From contig JAJVDF010000248.1 in assembly GCA_022410635.1 (NCBI GenBank), positions 772,887 through 836,886 of the forward strand: a stretch of DNA of 64,000 bases. The letters are read 5' to 3'. Positions 55,519 through 64,000 of the stretch are shown here, one piece after another. The translations under genes were made by a program, and so were the position numbers. The first letter of the stretch is position 1; each line of letters begins with the position of its first letter. The notes under the pieces are model-generated. The model made no database searches, had not been told where the DNA came from, and was given only the letters and a program-made list of their open reading frames with translations. Origin of the DNA: Tretioscincus oriximinensis. Lineage: Eukaryota; Chordata; Lepidosauria; Squamata; Gymnophthalmidae.

Positions 55519-55596
55519 TTAGGCAATAGTGGTGCCCTAACAAAGGAGATAAAGTCATCTGTAGGTGTNTGTCATGGCTGTATTTTAGCTCCCTTC

Positions 55597-56325
55597 TTGT
55601 TCTGTTTTTATGTGAATGACATTGTCCAAGCTTTAACTCATCAAAATCTGCACAGCCCCAAAATAATGGACAGAACAGTTAACATCTTACTCTATGTGGA
55701 TGACACAGTCCTAATGGCTACCACACCCATTGGCCTAAGGAGATTGCTCCAAATATTCAGCACCCACTGCACTGATAATGACCTACACATAAATTGTGGA
55801 AAATCCAAGATCATGATTTTTGGGAACACTAGAAAGCAATACAACTGGTATTTAAATGGCCAATTGATTGAACAGGTTAGATCCTTTGTTTTCTTGGGCA
55901 TTTCCTTCGCGACCAATGGATTATGGGTTTCCCACATTAAAAACTGTTTAACAAAGGCTGTGCCATCTGCTCACCAGCTGCACAAACTTATCAACTATAG
56001 ATATCTTGGCACAATTATTCCTACTCTGGAGGTTTACAAAACAAAAGTTGTTCCCATCCTTCTATATGGAGCTGAAATTTGCAGCTTTACTAATCTCCAT
56101 AATCTGGAGGTATTCCAATTTAGGCAGCTGCGCAGGTTCTTGGGTCTGCCTATATCCTCCTTATCAGCAGCGGTACAGCCAGAATTGGGGATGGTTCCCC
56201 CTAAGCTGTCATGTGATAGCCAGACAGTTCAATTACTGGCAGAAACTTACAAATGTCATCAGATAGACTGCCGTTCCTCTGCCTCGAAGAACAAGTACAC
56301 TGTAGACCTGAGAAGTCTTGGTTAA
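55597..56325 (+). pseudogene. LINE reverse transcriptase, motifs B-E and thumb
   Basis: This 242-codon frame is the longest in the window. It starts in the 'FCFYVNDIVQAL' segment and holds 'LLYVDDTVLM' (YVDD at 55693-55704, both Asp intact), 'LHINCGKSKIMIFG' and 'FVFLGISFATNG'. The thumb with 'VVPILLYGAEI' follows. It ends at 56325, and the C-terminal domain continues in another frame at 56253-56747. The first ATG is internal. Confidence 0.88.
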
Positions 56326-56747
56326 CAGCACTAGCAGAGAAGTTAAATTACCTTGGCTTGTCTATAGATGCACTTGGTGCTTTAGGCCATAAGGCAAAGT
56401 CAGTCTTAAAACAAAGATCCTTTGACATGGAAACACAACATGACTTAGCGGTCCTAGCACAAGCTAAAGCTACCACTTATCTTACGGGCTTCAAATTCCA
56501 AGTGAAATTGGAAAGCTACCTGAGGTACTCTCTCCCAGCACATCTGAGAATCGCCTTTGCTAGGGCAAGGTTTGATCAGCTCGACATCCTGATGACTCGA
56601 GGATGGTACATGAAAATCCCAGTCCCAGACAGACTTTGCATATGCGAATTTAAAGAATTAGAGGACACGTCCTGTTTGATTGTAACTTTTATAGTAATCT
56701 TAGGGACTGCTATCTCACCTCCTTGTTTCCAACAGGACCAGTTTTAG
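56253..56747 (+). pseudogene. LINE ORF2 C-terminal domain, frameshifted
   Basis: It encodes 'YLRYSLPAHLRIAFARARFD' and a remnant of a cysteine motif, 'RLCICEFKELEDTSC', where related LINEs have a zinc-binding C-x-C...H...C. The histidine is not recognisable. A change of phase near 56300 separates it from the RT frame. It ends in TAG at 56747 and is followed by the 3' UTR. Confidence 0.75.
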
Positions 56748-57129
56748 ATAGAGAAAAACATCACTGGCTCCTAAGTGGAATGGACAGATACACTACCAGA
56801 CTGGTAGCCTTGTTTATCCTCAAGGCTGCCAGATTATGAGCTGTGATGGTCCTGAAATAGATTAGAATTTTAACAACAGATTTAACTCATTTTTGCAATA
56901 TATTTTATGCATAGTATTTTAAATTTGTACAATATAGTCAAAGGATCAATCATTAAACTTATCTATCATACCAGAAGAAATGCNTTAGAACAATAAGCCA
57001 GAAGCAAAATCAGATCAAATTTCTAGAAGAATGAGAAACATTCTGATTTCTTCCTCCCTTCCCATAAGCAGAATTTTATTCAGTCTTTACTAAAGGAGAC
57101 TGGGACAAGATCTGCATGTGAGTGGGCAA

Positions 57130-57850
57130 AGCATTTCTAACATCATACTTCACTTCCTCCACATATAATGGGGCATAAGTAGCACTTATTGTGGCAGTGT
57201 GCTGTCTGTATGCAGTTACTATTCCAAGCATCAAAATCAAAGTAGGGTTTTTTGGTTTCAGTCTTCGCGCAGGGATGGGGTTTAGTAAATGACTTAATGA
57301 TTGTGGAACTGTCTATGATCTTGATGTTGGTGAGTGATGGGCTTCTCCCAGTGACAAGATCACAGCAGGGGAGTGCTTCAATCATGAGGCGAGAGGAGTC
57401 TTTGAATATACAATGATGTCATGAGATCATCAAAAGGAGAAGTATGTAATTTTCCTAAAACAGCAGTAGAGGAAGAAATGCAACAATGAAATAGAAGTAG
57501 CATGGATGCCATCTTAGAAAAATAACATTATGAATGTTTGTACAGTTCTTTCCCAATTCCATGATTAAAGTACTCTCAAAAGATGCCAATATTATGGGAG
57601 TGGGCAGCATTCATAGAGATGTTGCAGTTGTCCTGCATACTAAATGTATCAGGGGAAAACAGTGTTGTGCAGACTGTGCCCTTTAGTGGTGCATTCACAG
57701 GACCATAAAGGATGTACAGATCCCGTCTCACATAAATTTCATTATCGCTAAATATAGTTCTGTTCCTGGAAGACTTCAGTGCACCCACGTTGCAAATTTA
57801 AAAAATGAAACAAGAGTATGGTGTATCAATGTCACACCCTACAGCAACAT
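57130..57850 (-). other. unexplained cysteine-rich minus-strand frames
   Basis: Two frames, 57576-57788 (70 codons, starting at GTG) and 57143-57385 (80 codons), lie 190 bases apart in different phases. The upstream phase continues to about 57880 beyond one stop. Both have varied amino-acid usage with several Cys, Trp or Pro residues and possible N-glycosylation sites (N-R-T, N-I-S), unlike the AT-driven frames around them. I do not recognise the protein. It could be a decayed retrocopy, a fragment of a viral or transposon protein, or chance. Confidence 0.35.
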
Positions 57851-58561
57851 TTCTGACAGGAAACCACAACTATCTCGGATGGTAACGCNCCCATTCTGAC
57901 TGGCTGATTGCCTCAGCTCAGTGCCTGGCCTTTGCCAATACCTGAAAGATTTCATAACCAATTCACCCTAAAAGTTATTTGAGCAGATCCATTTGGACTT
58001 CTCTCTCCTTCCAGTTGACATTTTGAAGAAAATACTCCCCAACCCAAGAACATTCCAACAATTTGGCCTCCACAAACTTGCTTTTATAAAGAGTCACTTG
58101 TTTTCTCTCTGTCTCCTTAATGTGCCTTCAGTGTAGAAAATTCCAAGTCAAAGAGTTAAAATATATACAAAGCTCAGAAAAATAAAAGAAAAGGGAAGAT
58201 GGCATAATAACCATAACAAGGTATCACAAAAATCCTTCACAGAGACAGCTATCTAGTGAAGAAATCACACAGGATGTCATCTTCTTCACTACATTTGTCT
58301 CTTGTACACACCAAGCCCCCTTTCTTAATTTTAATTACAGACACTGTAATTTTGTTACTTTTACACACCTAACCCACTCTCTTATTAATTACAGACACTG
58401 CCCTTCCAACATGTTGTTGAATTTTATATGCTGGGAACCACCACAGTCATTGTGGTTAGAATCTGGGAAAGCTGTGACATCCAGATGAGTAATGCTGTTG
58501 ACTGTAGTTGCCAAGGTTGTTTTTTCCTGTGATCTTTTATCAGTAAAGGGCTGTGTCAGGG
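57851..58561. other. no gene seen
   Basis: Anonymous sequence up to the Gypsy LTR. No element end was recognised. Confidence 0.4.
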
Positions 58562-58743
58562 TGTCCTGACATAAGTATTGTATACGTGTATGATTTGTAT
58601 ATAGTTATGTATTCTGAGAAACTGTTGGTCAAATCCCTGGGTCTGCCCAGGTTTTGGAGGAAACAGAGCTTTGCAAATAAACAGTAATTAGCTGCTCATA
58701 TTTTGGAGGGAAAAGCTGGCTGCAGTGATTGACTAAAGAAATG

Positions 58744-58752
58744 TATAAATAA
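58744..58752 (+). promoter_or_regulatory. TATA box of the 5' LTR
   Basis: 'tataaataa' is a consensus TATA element about 55 bp upstream of the AATAAA signal. It would start the genomic transcript of the retroelement. Confidence 0.6.
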
Positions 58753-58798
58753 GGCCCTAACAGCAGGTTCCAGTCACTGAAATTCCAGCCAAAGCTGA

Positions 58799-58804
58799 AA
58801 TAAA
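58799..58804 (+). terminator. polyadenylation signal in the LTR
   Basis: AATAAA lies in the R/U5 part of the LTR and is followed by a T/G-rich stretch ('cactttctgacagtgtggtc'), as expected downstream of a cleavage site. Confidence 0.55.
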
Positions 58805-58898
58805 TCACTTTTCAGAGGTGAAACACTTTCTGACAGTGTGGTCTGTCTCTCTGGGTGTCGCTTTTAGCCCTAATGGAGCAGGACATGGTTGGAAGAAT

Positions 58899-59804
58899 AT
58901 GCCGCAGTTGGAGCGTGGCCAGATGGAGCTACTTCGGCTATGGGAGTCAACTTCTGTTAGANCGCAGCTGTCAGAGGACCTACATGAAGTCATGGTCGAT
59001 TCGCCGATCAGCGGTGTGAATGGCAGTTGNAGGAGAAACGACATGGAGGTGATGGCCATTCCAGCAAGGCCTACCTTTGTACCATCACCAGGGGATATGA
59101 GAGTGACCTTCGAGGGTGGTATTGAGGAGCTGCTGGGATTCTTGGCACAGATCTCAGCATACCTGAACTGCCACGGTGTCCTTTTTGCATTTGAGGTGCA
59201 CAGGGTGCAGTTCATACTGGGCAAGCCACGAGGTGAGGCCCAGGAATGGCTGCTACTTCTGCAGCAGGCAGATGCGGAAGAGCTGAGATCGGTCCATGCA
59301 CTTACCAATGGGCTCTAGGAGCAATTCGGTGACCCTTTCTGGAGGGAGTGCATGGTGGAGCAGCTCCGTACCATAGTACAGGGCAGCAGAAGGGTCATTG
59401 ATTACACTACAGAGTTCCAGAGGTACGCCAGATGGATCCCCAACTACCCAGAAGAGCTCCTCATGCACCTGTTCAAGGATGGTCTCAATCCCGGCATCCT
59501 GGAAGCCACCATTACCTGCTTGGCTCCAAACTCACTTACTGAGTGGGTCTGTCTGGCTTGGTCCACTGAGGAAGGGCAGCGGTCTGTGAAGCTGGCTGTG
59601 CAGCATCAAAAGTTCCTGGCGTCCATAGCAGCTTGTGGCAAGGTGTGGCATCCTGCAGAGCAGCTNTGTGGGCGTGTTGGTTCCTGTTTTGACTGTGGCC
59701 AGGTTGGCCACTTCGCTGCATCGTGCCTTGCCTGTCGGGGGACCTTCATTTTACCCAAAGGCCTTCGGATCACAGTGGTGACGGCTCCACCAATCAGGAG
59801 GTGA
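58899..59804 (+). pseudogene. Gypsy gag polyprotein with premature TAG
   Basis: The frame runs from an ATG at 58899 to a stop at 59804 in one phase, with one in-frame TAG at 59316-59318. The middle has the capsid-like region of vertebrate Gypsy gag (for example 'FLAQISAYLNCHGV', 'GEAQEWLLLLQQAD' and 'YARWIPNYPEELL'). The end has a CCHC zinc knuckle, C-x2-C-x4-H-x4-C, at 59685-59726 (residues CFDCGQVGHFAASC). Gag would form the particle and bind RNA. Three N-containing codons occur. The ATG choice is inference; an upstream in-phase ATG at 58818 lies inside the LTR. Confidence 0.85.
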
Positions 59805-59973
59805 ATCGTCGGGTTTCTGTGCCAGCTTCACAACGGCTCATTGGTGCTTCAGCTGCTGCGCTGCTGGGGGCGGAACCCAGAATCTTCAACTCATCACCGG
59901 GAAATGAGTTGGCCCATGATTAGTTGGCGCGCCAATCCGGGCCTCTGCTGAAGGGCACGCATTTTTAAATAAT

Positions 59974-60861
59974 TTGAATGTGACCATGTTAAAAGTCAAA
60001 GGTCACCTGGCTGACCCTGATAGGGCAAGAGGTCTATGTTTATGGACTACGATGGATTCTGGTTGCTCGAAGAGCTTACTGAGCTCCAAAATAGCGGCAA
60101 GGTTGGGGGTGGACATTTCTTCCATATCAAAGCCGCTGGGGTTTACAATGATGGATGACAGACCAATGAAAGGGGGCTTGGTACGTCTTGTCACTGATGA
60201 GTTATTATTGGATGTTACAGGTAATGACGACATGATCAATTGGGAGAACATACGGTTATTGGTTGCCAGAATTNTTATCTGTAATATGGTATTGGGATTG
60301 AACTGGTTATGCACACACAACCCCACTATTGATTGGTCTGCGGGGATGTTCAAACTTAAGGCGAGCTGCATCTCGCATATGGGTGCTAATGTATCCTACT
60401 TGCCTGGGGNACATATGGTTCTGACTCATGGGGCTTTGGCTATGTGGCGGGAGAGGACAGATATAGTTCTCTCTCTGGTACAAATACAAGACTCTGTGGA
60501 GGCTGAGTCTACTGTGAGATGTGAACTAATCGGTATCCCTGCTGCGTACAGGGACCTTACTGAGGTGTTTGGAGAAAATGTATGCAATGACCTGCCCCCA
60601 CATTGTACATTGGACTGTGCTATTGACGTTGTTGAGGAGGGCAAGTTAACAAAGTCCCAACTTTATCCAATGTCACAACAGGAAACCGTAGCCCATAAAG
60701 ACTTTATAGACTTAAACTTGGAGAGGGGCTTCATCTCACTTTCTACATCTTCTGTGGCTGTGCCAGTCTTCTTCCAGCATAAAAAGACTGGAGAGCTCAG
60801 GCTTATCACTGACTATCGGGGGTTTGAATGCAGTGTCTGGGGAGGTCAGGCTTATCACTGA
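59974..60861 (+). pseudogene. Gypsy pol: protease and start of reverse transcriptase
   Basis: Residues 25-35 contain 'TTMDSGCSKSLL', the retropepsin D-S-G active site (Asp codon 60055-60057), where DSGC replaces the commoner DSGA. 'MVLGLNWLCTHNP' closes the protease as in related elements. The RT part then starts with 'DLPPHCTLDCAIDVV', 'YPMSQQETV' and 'GFISLSTSSVAVPVFF', and ends at 'GELRLITDYRGF'. Pol lies in a different phase from gag. The frame breaks at a 49-bp tandem duplication. Confidence 0.88.
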
Positions 60862-60894
60862 CTATCAGGGTTTGAACACGGGTAATTGCTCGGT
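60797..60894 (+). repeat. 49-bp tandem duplication in the RT gene
   Basis: 'tcaggcttatcactgactat' begins at 60797 and again at 60846, exactly 49 bases later, with near-identical continuation ('gggtttgaa'). The length is not a multiple of three, so the pol frame shifts. One copy differs by a few bases. Confidence 0.9.
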
Positions 60895-61075
60895 TGTCTG
60901 AAATGCTTACTTCTGGGTTCGGGTGCGTGCAGGGGATGAATGGAAGATGACATTCTATTGTAAATTTGGGGCATTTAAATACCACGTGATGCCTTTCAGG
61001 TTAAGTGGGGTATTTATGTCTTTTATAAATAAAGTATTGAATGATTTATTGTTTGGGGGTGGTCATCTATTTGAA
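60895..61075 (+). pseudogene. Gypsy RT fragment in shifted phase
   Basis: From 60923 the phase created by the duplication reads 'VRVRAGDEWK' and then 'TFYCKFGAFKYHVMPFRLSG', which is RT motif B context. Motif A, with its catalytic Asp, should lie just before it but is missing. The sequence jumps from an 'EMLTS'-like piece to this block, so a deletion of several tens of codons is likely. Confidence 0.75.
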
Positions 61076-61274
61076 TGACATTTTGATTTATGCAAAAACC
61101 TTGGATGAATATATTGGTCTAATCAGGGCAGTTTTGCAAAGACTATTGAATAACAAGTTATATGTGAAACTTTTGAAATGTGTATTTCATGCTGATAAAC
61201 TAGACTTTCTGGGATTCCGCATATCCAGCAAGGGGGTGGAGAAGGACCCTGCTAAGATACAGGATGTGGTATAG
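61041..61274 (+). pseudogene. Gypsy RT motif C and thumb, catalytic Asp lost
   Basis: The frame carries 'GVVIYLNDILIYAKTLDEY'. The family has Y-L-D-D at this point, so the first catalytic Asp is an Asn here (codon 61074-61076, AAT). 'LLKCVFHADKLDFLGFRISS' follows as in Gypsy RT. It is in a third phase relative to the previous block; the change occurs near the G run at 61054-61060. Confidence 0.88.
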
Positions 61275-61313
61275 TGAGCAGTCCCCAAGACTCGCAAACA
61301 GCTGTAAAGTTTT

Positions 61314-61607
61314 TTGGGGTTTGCCAACTTCTATAGACAATTCATCCCAAACTTTGCTAAGGTTATGCTGCATTTGACTGATTTGCTTAAAACTAAGACC
61401 ACTGGTGCGGTGAAACCTGGGACTAGGATTGGGTGGGATACAGAATGCCAACAGGCTTTTGATTTGTTAAAGGGATGGTTCACCACAGAACCCGTCCTGG
61501 CTCACCCTGATCAAGACAAGCCATTTGAGGTCCAGGTTGATGCATCAGACACGTCAATGAGAGTGGTCCTGCTGCAACAGGGAGAGGATGGCATGCTGCA
61601 CCCCTGA
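61314..61607 (+). pseudogene. Gypsy RT connection and RNase H start
   Basis: 'GFANFYRQFIPNFAKV' is the conserved end of the RT thumb/connection. 'FEVQVDASDTSMRVVLLQQ' is the RNase H start with its first catalytic Asp (D76 of this frame). It ends at TGA 61605-61607. Further RNase H sequence, including a 'MDHKNLEAL' stretch, follows to about 61790 in the same phase. Confidence 0.86.
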
Positions 61608-61879
61608 TGAGGCAGAGCAGAACTGGCCTATTTGGTAGAAGGAAGCAGTGGCAGTCATTTGGGTCCTGCAGACCTGGCAGCATTTTTTGAAGGGTGCCAG
61701 GACTCCATTCAAAGTACTGATGGACCACAAGAACCTGGAGGCTTTGTGCACACCTAGGAAACTGTCAGCCAAGCAACTGAGGTATGGCTTTCTCTTCCTT
61801 TATTCTTGCATTGGTTCCTGAGAAGTGATTTTGACAACAAAAAGGCCCCACCAATTCAGAAGAAGGAAAGTTGTAATTA

Positions 61880-61911
61880 TATCATCATCATCGTCATCAC
61901 CATCATCATCT
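61880..61911. repeat. (ATC)n microsatellite
   Basis: About ten ATC units with CGTC and ACC interruptions lie just downstream of where the Gypsy element stops. Confidence 0.85.
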
Positions 61912-61984
61912 GCAACAACAATTCAGAATATGACTGAAGCCCCAAAAGATTGCAGATAATTGCTGTTACATGCTGGAGGCTACA

Positions 61985-62660
61985 CAGGAGCAATAGTTTA
62001 GTGTGGGAGGGGCAGAGTCCNTTCCACTAACTATATAAAAGTCCACCACTTAACAGAAGCACCGAAGGGCATGGAAACAATCCAAAAACACAATTTCAAG
62101 CAAGAGGAAAACAGAGATATCAGAGTCAAAAACATGGTCTGAAGTCAGAGTCAGGAACAGTCCAAGGTCAAAGTTTTGNAAACACAAGATTAACAAAGCA
62201 CAGCGGAGATAGGACAAGATTGATTCTCAGCATCAGGCTTTGATATGAGGCAGCACTTAAATCACTCATCCAACGCAGAGCGTGATGACCCCATTTTTTG
62301 CAGTGGACACTGCAAATGTCTGACCTGCGCAACTTCTTGCCTGCTCTGCAAGAGCTCTCTGACCTTGTGTTGATTAAACCCTTCCCCTTCTGAGTCTCAA
62401 GGTTCCAGTTGTTGTTGAGAAGAGGGAAAAGAGAGTGAAGGGGGAGGTTGTGTTGTCTCAACCTGAACCTCCTCCTCTGAAGAGTCACAGTCAAGGACAG
62501 GGCTGGTCACGACAATTGCGGACATCACTGCAATCAACTGACATATGTGGTTTGGGATTTGCCCTATGTAACTCTCAAAAGATTCCAGAATCTCCATACA
62601 AAAGCATGAATATGAGAAGGGAGGCCTTCTGGTTAGGACATGGAAGTGAGTGGGANACAC
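61985..62660 (-). mobile_element. unclassified interspersed sequence, probably retroelement-derived
   Basis: Runs of 'aagtcagagtcagg', 'tccaaggtcaaagt' and 'aggacaagattgattctcag' type are typical of a common reptile interspersed repeat. On the minus strand a Ser/Glu/Pro/Gln-rich frame (62397-62660, with 'DCDSSEEEVQVETTQPPP') resembles the low-complexity end of a retroelement polyprotein. No enzyme motif is present, so the class is uncertain. Confidence 0.4.
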
Positions 62661-62756
62661 AGAGGCCTAGCTCACTTTAGTATACCCTGGAGCAGAAATA
62701 GGTTGTTTCAAGTATGCAGGATGAGAATAGCTTCGACAAGTCCAAACACAGTTATT

Positions 62757-62920
62757 GGTTGCATTCANGGACTACTTACGTATGCCACTATACTTCAGTA
62801 TTTCCAAATAAAATATTGTCTGGCCAGTTTTATTCCAAAATATCCATGCTTATTCCAGAATATTCAACTATTGTGGAACAATTATGTAGCAATTGGGTGA
62901 GATGTTATTATTGGGCTGTA
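62757..62920. mobile_element. decayed palindromic MITE, copy 3
   Basis: The left end 'ggttgcattcanggactac' and the interior 'ttttattccaaaatatccat' with 'gcttattccagaatattcaa' match the core of the 17729 and 32720 copies. The right end is too diverged to define, so the end coordinate is approximate. Confidence 0.5.
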
Positions 62921-63622
62921 GTTATTTCTGGTCTTTTATGAACCCCATGAATATACCAAGTCCCTCAGTCTTCCACTGCCTTATAAAGTCCACTCAAGCC
63001 TATGTTTGCTGCTTCCATGACACTATCTCACCCTCAATCTTTCCATCTTTCCCAGCATCAAATTATTTGCCATTGAGTTCTTTTTTTCATTAAAATCAAT
63101 CAGGATTGACCTATGTGGCCATTCCCAAAAGGTAGTACAGAACCAGTATCAGTTTCCATAGCCAACTGAATCATGGGCCATATCCCTACAGCCAAAAAAA
63201 TGAGCTTTGGAGCCAATTTTACCTTCATTAACCCACAAAACCACGCATGTCCAGTCTTCCACACACTTTAAAGATCTTTCCTGTGCAGTATTTAGCCAGC
63301 ACATATTCTTCATTTTAAAGTCTTAAAAGAAAAATCTCTCCGGAGGACTGGACAATACTCAAATTGTTCTACTCAGATTTGTGAAGATTTAATGGGCTTT
63401 TGTCTGTGCAAAGACTGCCTTGCAATAGTAGGCAGGGTTGCAGAGAATTCTGGGGATTATAGTCAGGGATTACAGCAGTTTCTTCTGGGGACTTGAGTTT
63501 CAAAGGCAAGTGAGGTAAAATGGGGATGTGTGGCTAATGCGTTTGCTTTTTTAAGCATCTTTAAAGTGGGGCAAACCAACAGGTGGGGAAAGGGCCTTGG
63601 TTCCCCAATTAATGAGGACGTT
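62921..63622. other. no gene seen
   Basis: Anonymous sequence. 'gagaattctggggattatag' near 63443 resembles words at DNA-transposon ends. No element could be bounded. Confidence 0.35.

Positions 63623-64000
<378 letters not shown>

Larger units (their letters stand above)
53560..56960 (+). mobile_element. APE-type LINE (Vingi/I-like), decayed but nearly complete ORF2
   Basis: In order the plus strand shows endonuclease motifs 'IIALQETW' (53660), 'GRPSSGLAILIK' (53770), 'RDFNVRIGDY' (54040) and 'VDSDHQPLEV' (54330). The reverse transcriptase follows with 'YAAFIDLSAAFDSVN' (55380), 'GCILAPFLFCFYVNDIV' (55575) and 'ILLYVDDTVLM' (55690). The YVDD catalytic motif is intact. A C-terminal remnant of a cysteine motif lies near 56640. 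Frame changes occur near 53610, 53840, 54090 and 56310, with several stops between 54487 and 55300. The 3' UTR ends near 56960. Clade assignment is from motif style; a Vingi-like group is likely but not certain. Confidence 0.85.
58562..58885 (+). mobile_element. 5' LTR of the second Gypsy element
   Basis: It begins TGTCCTGACAT and has 'tataaataa' at 58744-58752 and AATAAA at 58799-58804, in the same relative positions as in the LTR at 49876. The 3' boundary is uncertain: 'gagcaggaca' at 58885 followed by TGG is the best CA end, giving about 324 bp. The primer-binding site that should follow does not match a tRNA end that I recognise. Confidence 0.72.
58562..61800 (+). mobile_element. Ty3/Gypsy retrotransposon, 5' LTR to RNase H, 3' truncated
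   Basis: The order is 5' LTR, gag with zinc knuckle, protease, reverse transcriptase and RNase H, after which similarity stops near 61800. Integrase, chromodomain and 3' LTR are absent. It is inactive: a gag stop, a 49-bp tandem duplication, loss of an RT core segment, a phase change and a catalytic-site substitution can all be seen. Its LTR differs from that at 49876, so the two Gypsy pieces are different families and not halves of one copy. Confidence 0.88.

Noticed and set aside
53416..56747. A functional host gene with reverse-transcriptase-like domains (telomerase-like)
   Set aside because: Endonuclease and RT motif order is that of an APE LINE, and stops and phase changes interrupt it.
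49201..61800. The two Gypsy pieces as halves of one rearranged element
   Set aside because: Their LTRs differ in sequence apart from shared TATA/AATAAA layout, and the 3' piece lies upstream of the 5' piece in the same orientation with an 8-kb gap containing a LINE.
61930..62500. 3' LTR of the Gypsy element at 58562
   Set aside because: No similarity to the LTR at 58562-58885 could be seen. Neither the TGTCCTGACAT start nor the TATA/AATAAA layout recurs.

Overview
The window reads as non-genic, repeat-rich vertebrate nuclear DNA, most likely from a squamate reptile (lizard, gecko or snake). The basis is the mix of mobile elements: Bov-B/RTE, CR1, L2 and L1 LINE pieces, an APE-type (Vingi/I-like) LINE, two different Ty3/Gypsy elements, a tRNA-derived SINE family with a TTC-rich tail, Harbinger-like MITEs and a Tc1-like terminal-repeat pair. 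No host protein-coding exon, rRNA, functional tRNA, operon or CRISPR array could be supported. Bacterial features such as ribosome binding sites do not apply. Family names rest on remembered motifs and translated matches, not on a database search. Single Ns are scattered through the whole window.

Layout. 0-14 kb: L2-type tails, a SINE, a 398-bp Harbinger-like MITE (2855-3252), a 5'-truncated L1 on the minus strand (3515-5460), foldback repeats, CR1 3' ends and a 47-bp tandem repeat. 14-21 kb: a 1.15-kb antisense CR1, an L1 3' fragment, more CR1 and L2 pieces, SINEs, a palindromic MITE and a perfect-armed foldback. 22.5-23.6 kb: a 976-bp MITE carrying four alternating GC-rich units, inserted at TTA inside an older foldback. 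26-34 kb: foldback copies, a TAC microsatellite, a GC-rich block and a minimal Tc1-like palindrome. 34-48 kb: mostly anonymous AT-rich DNA with two adjacent Bov-B 3' ends, a SINE, an L2 3' end and a CR1 RT fragment. 48-52 kb: a chromodomain-type Gypsy 3' end with its LTR, then a second MITE nested in a foldback. 53-57 kb: a 3.4-kb decayed APE LINE. 57-58 kb: unexplained minus-strand cysteine-rich ORFs. 58.5-61.8 kb: the 5' part of another Gypsy element (LTR, gag, protease, broken RT, RNase H). The end holds an unclassified interspersed sequence, a decayed MITE and a ~100-bp AAT microsatellite.

The genes here are all transposon genes and nearly all are visibly dead through frameshifts, stops, truncation or loss of catalytic residues. 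What the window records best is insertion order. In two places a Harbinger-like MITE sits inside the same foldback family at a TTA/TAA target, and in one place a Gypsy fragment abuts the exact centre of a foldback palindrome.
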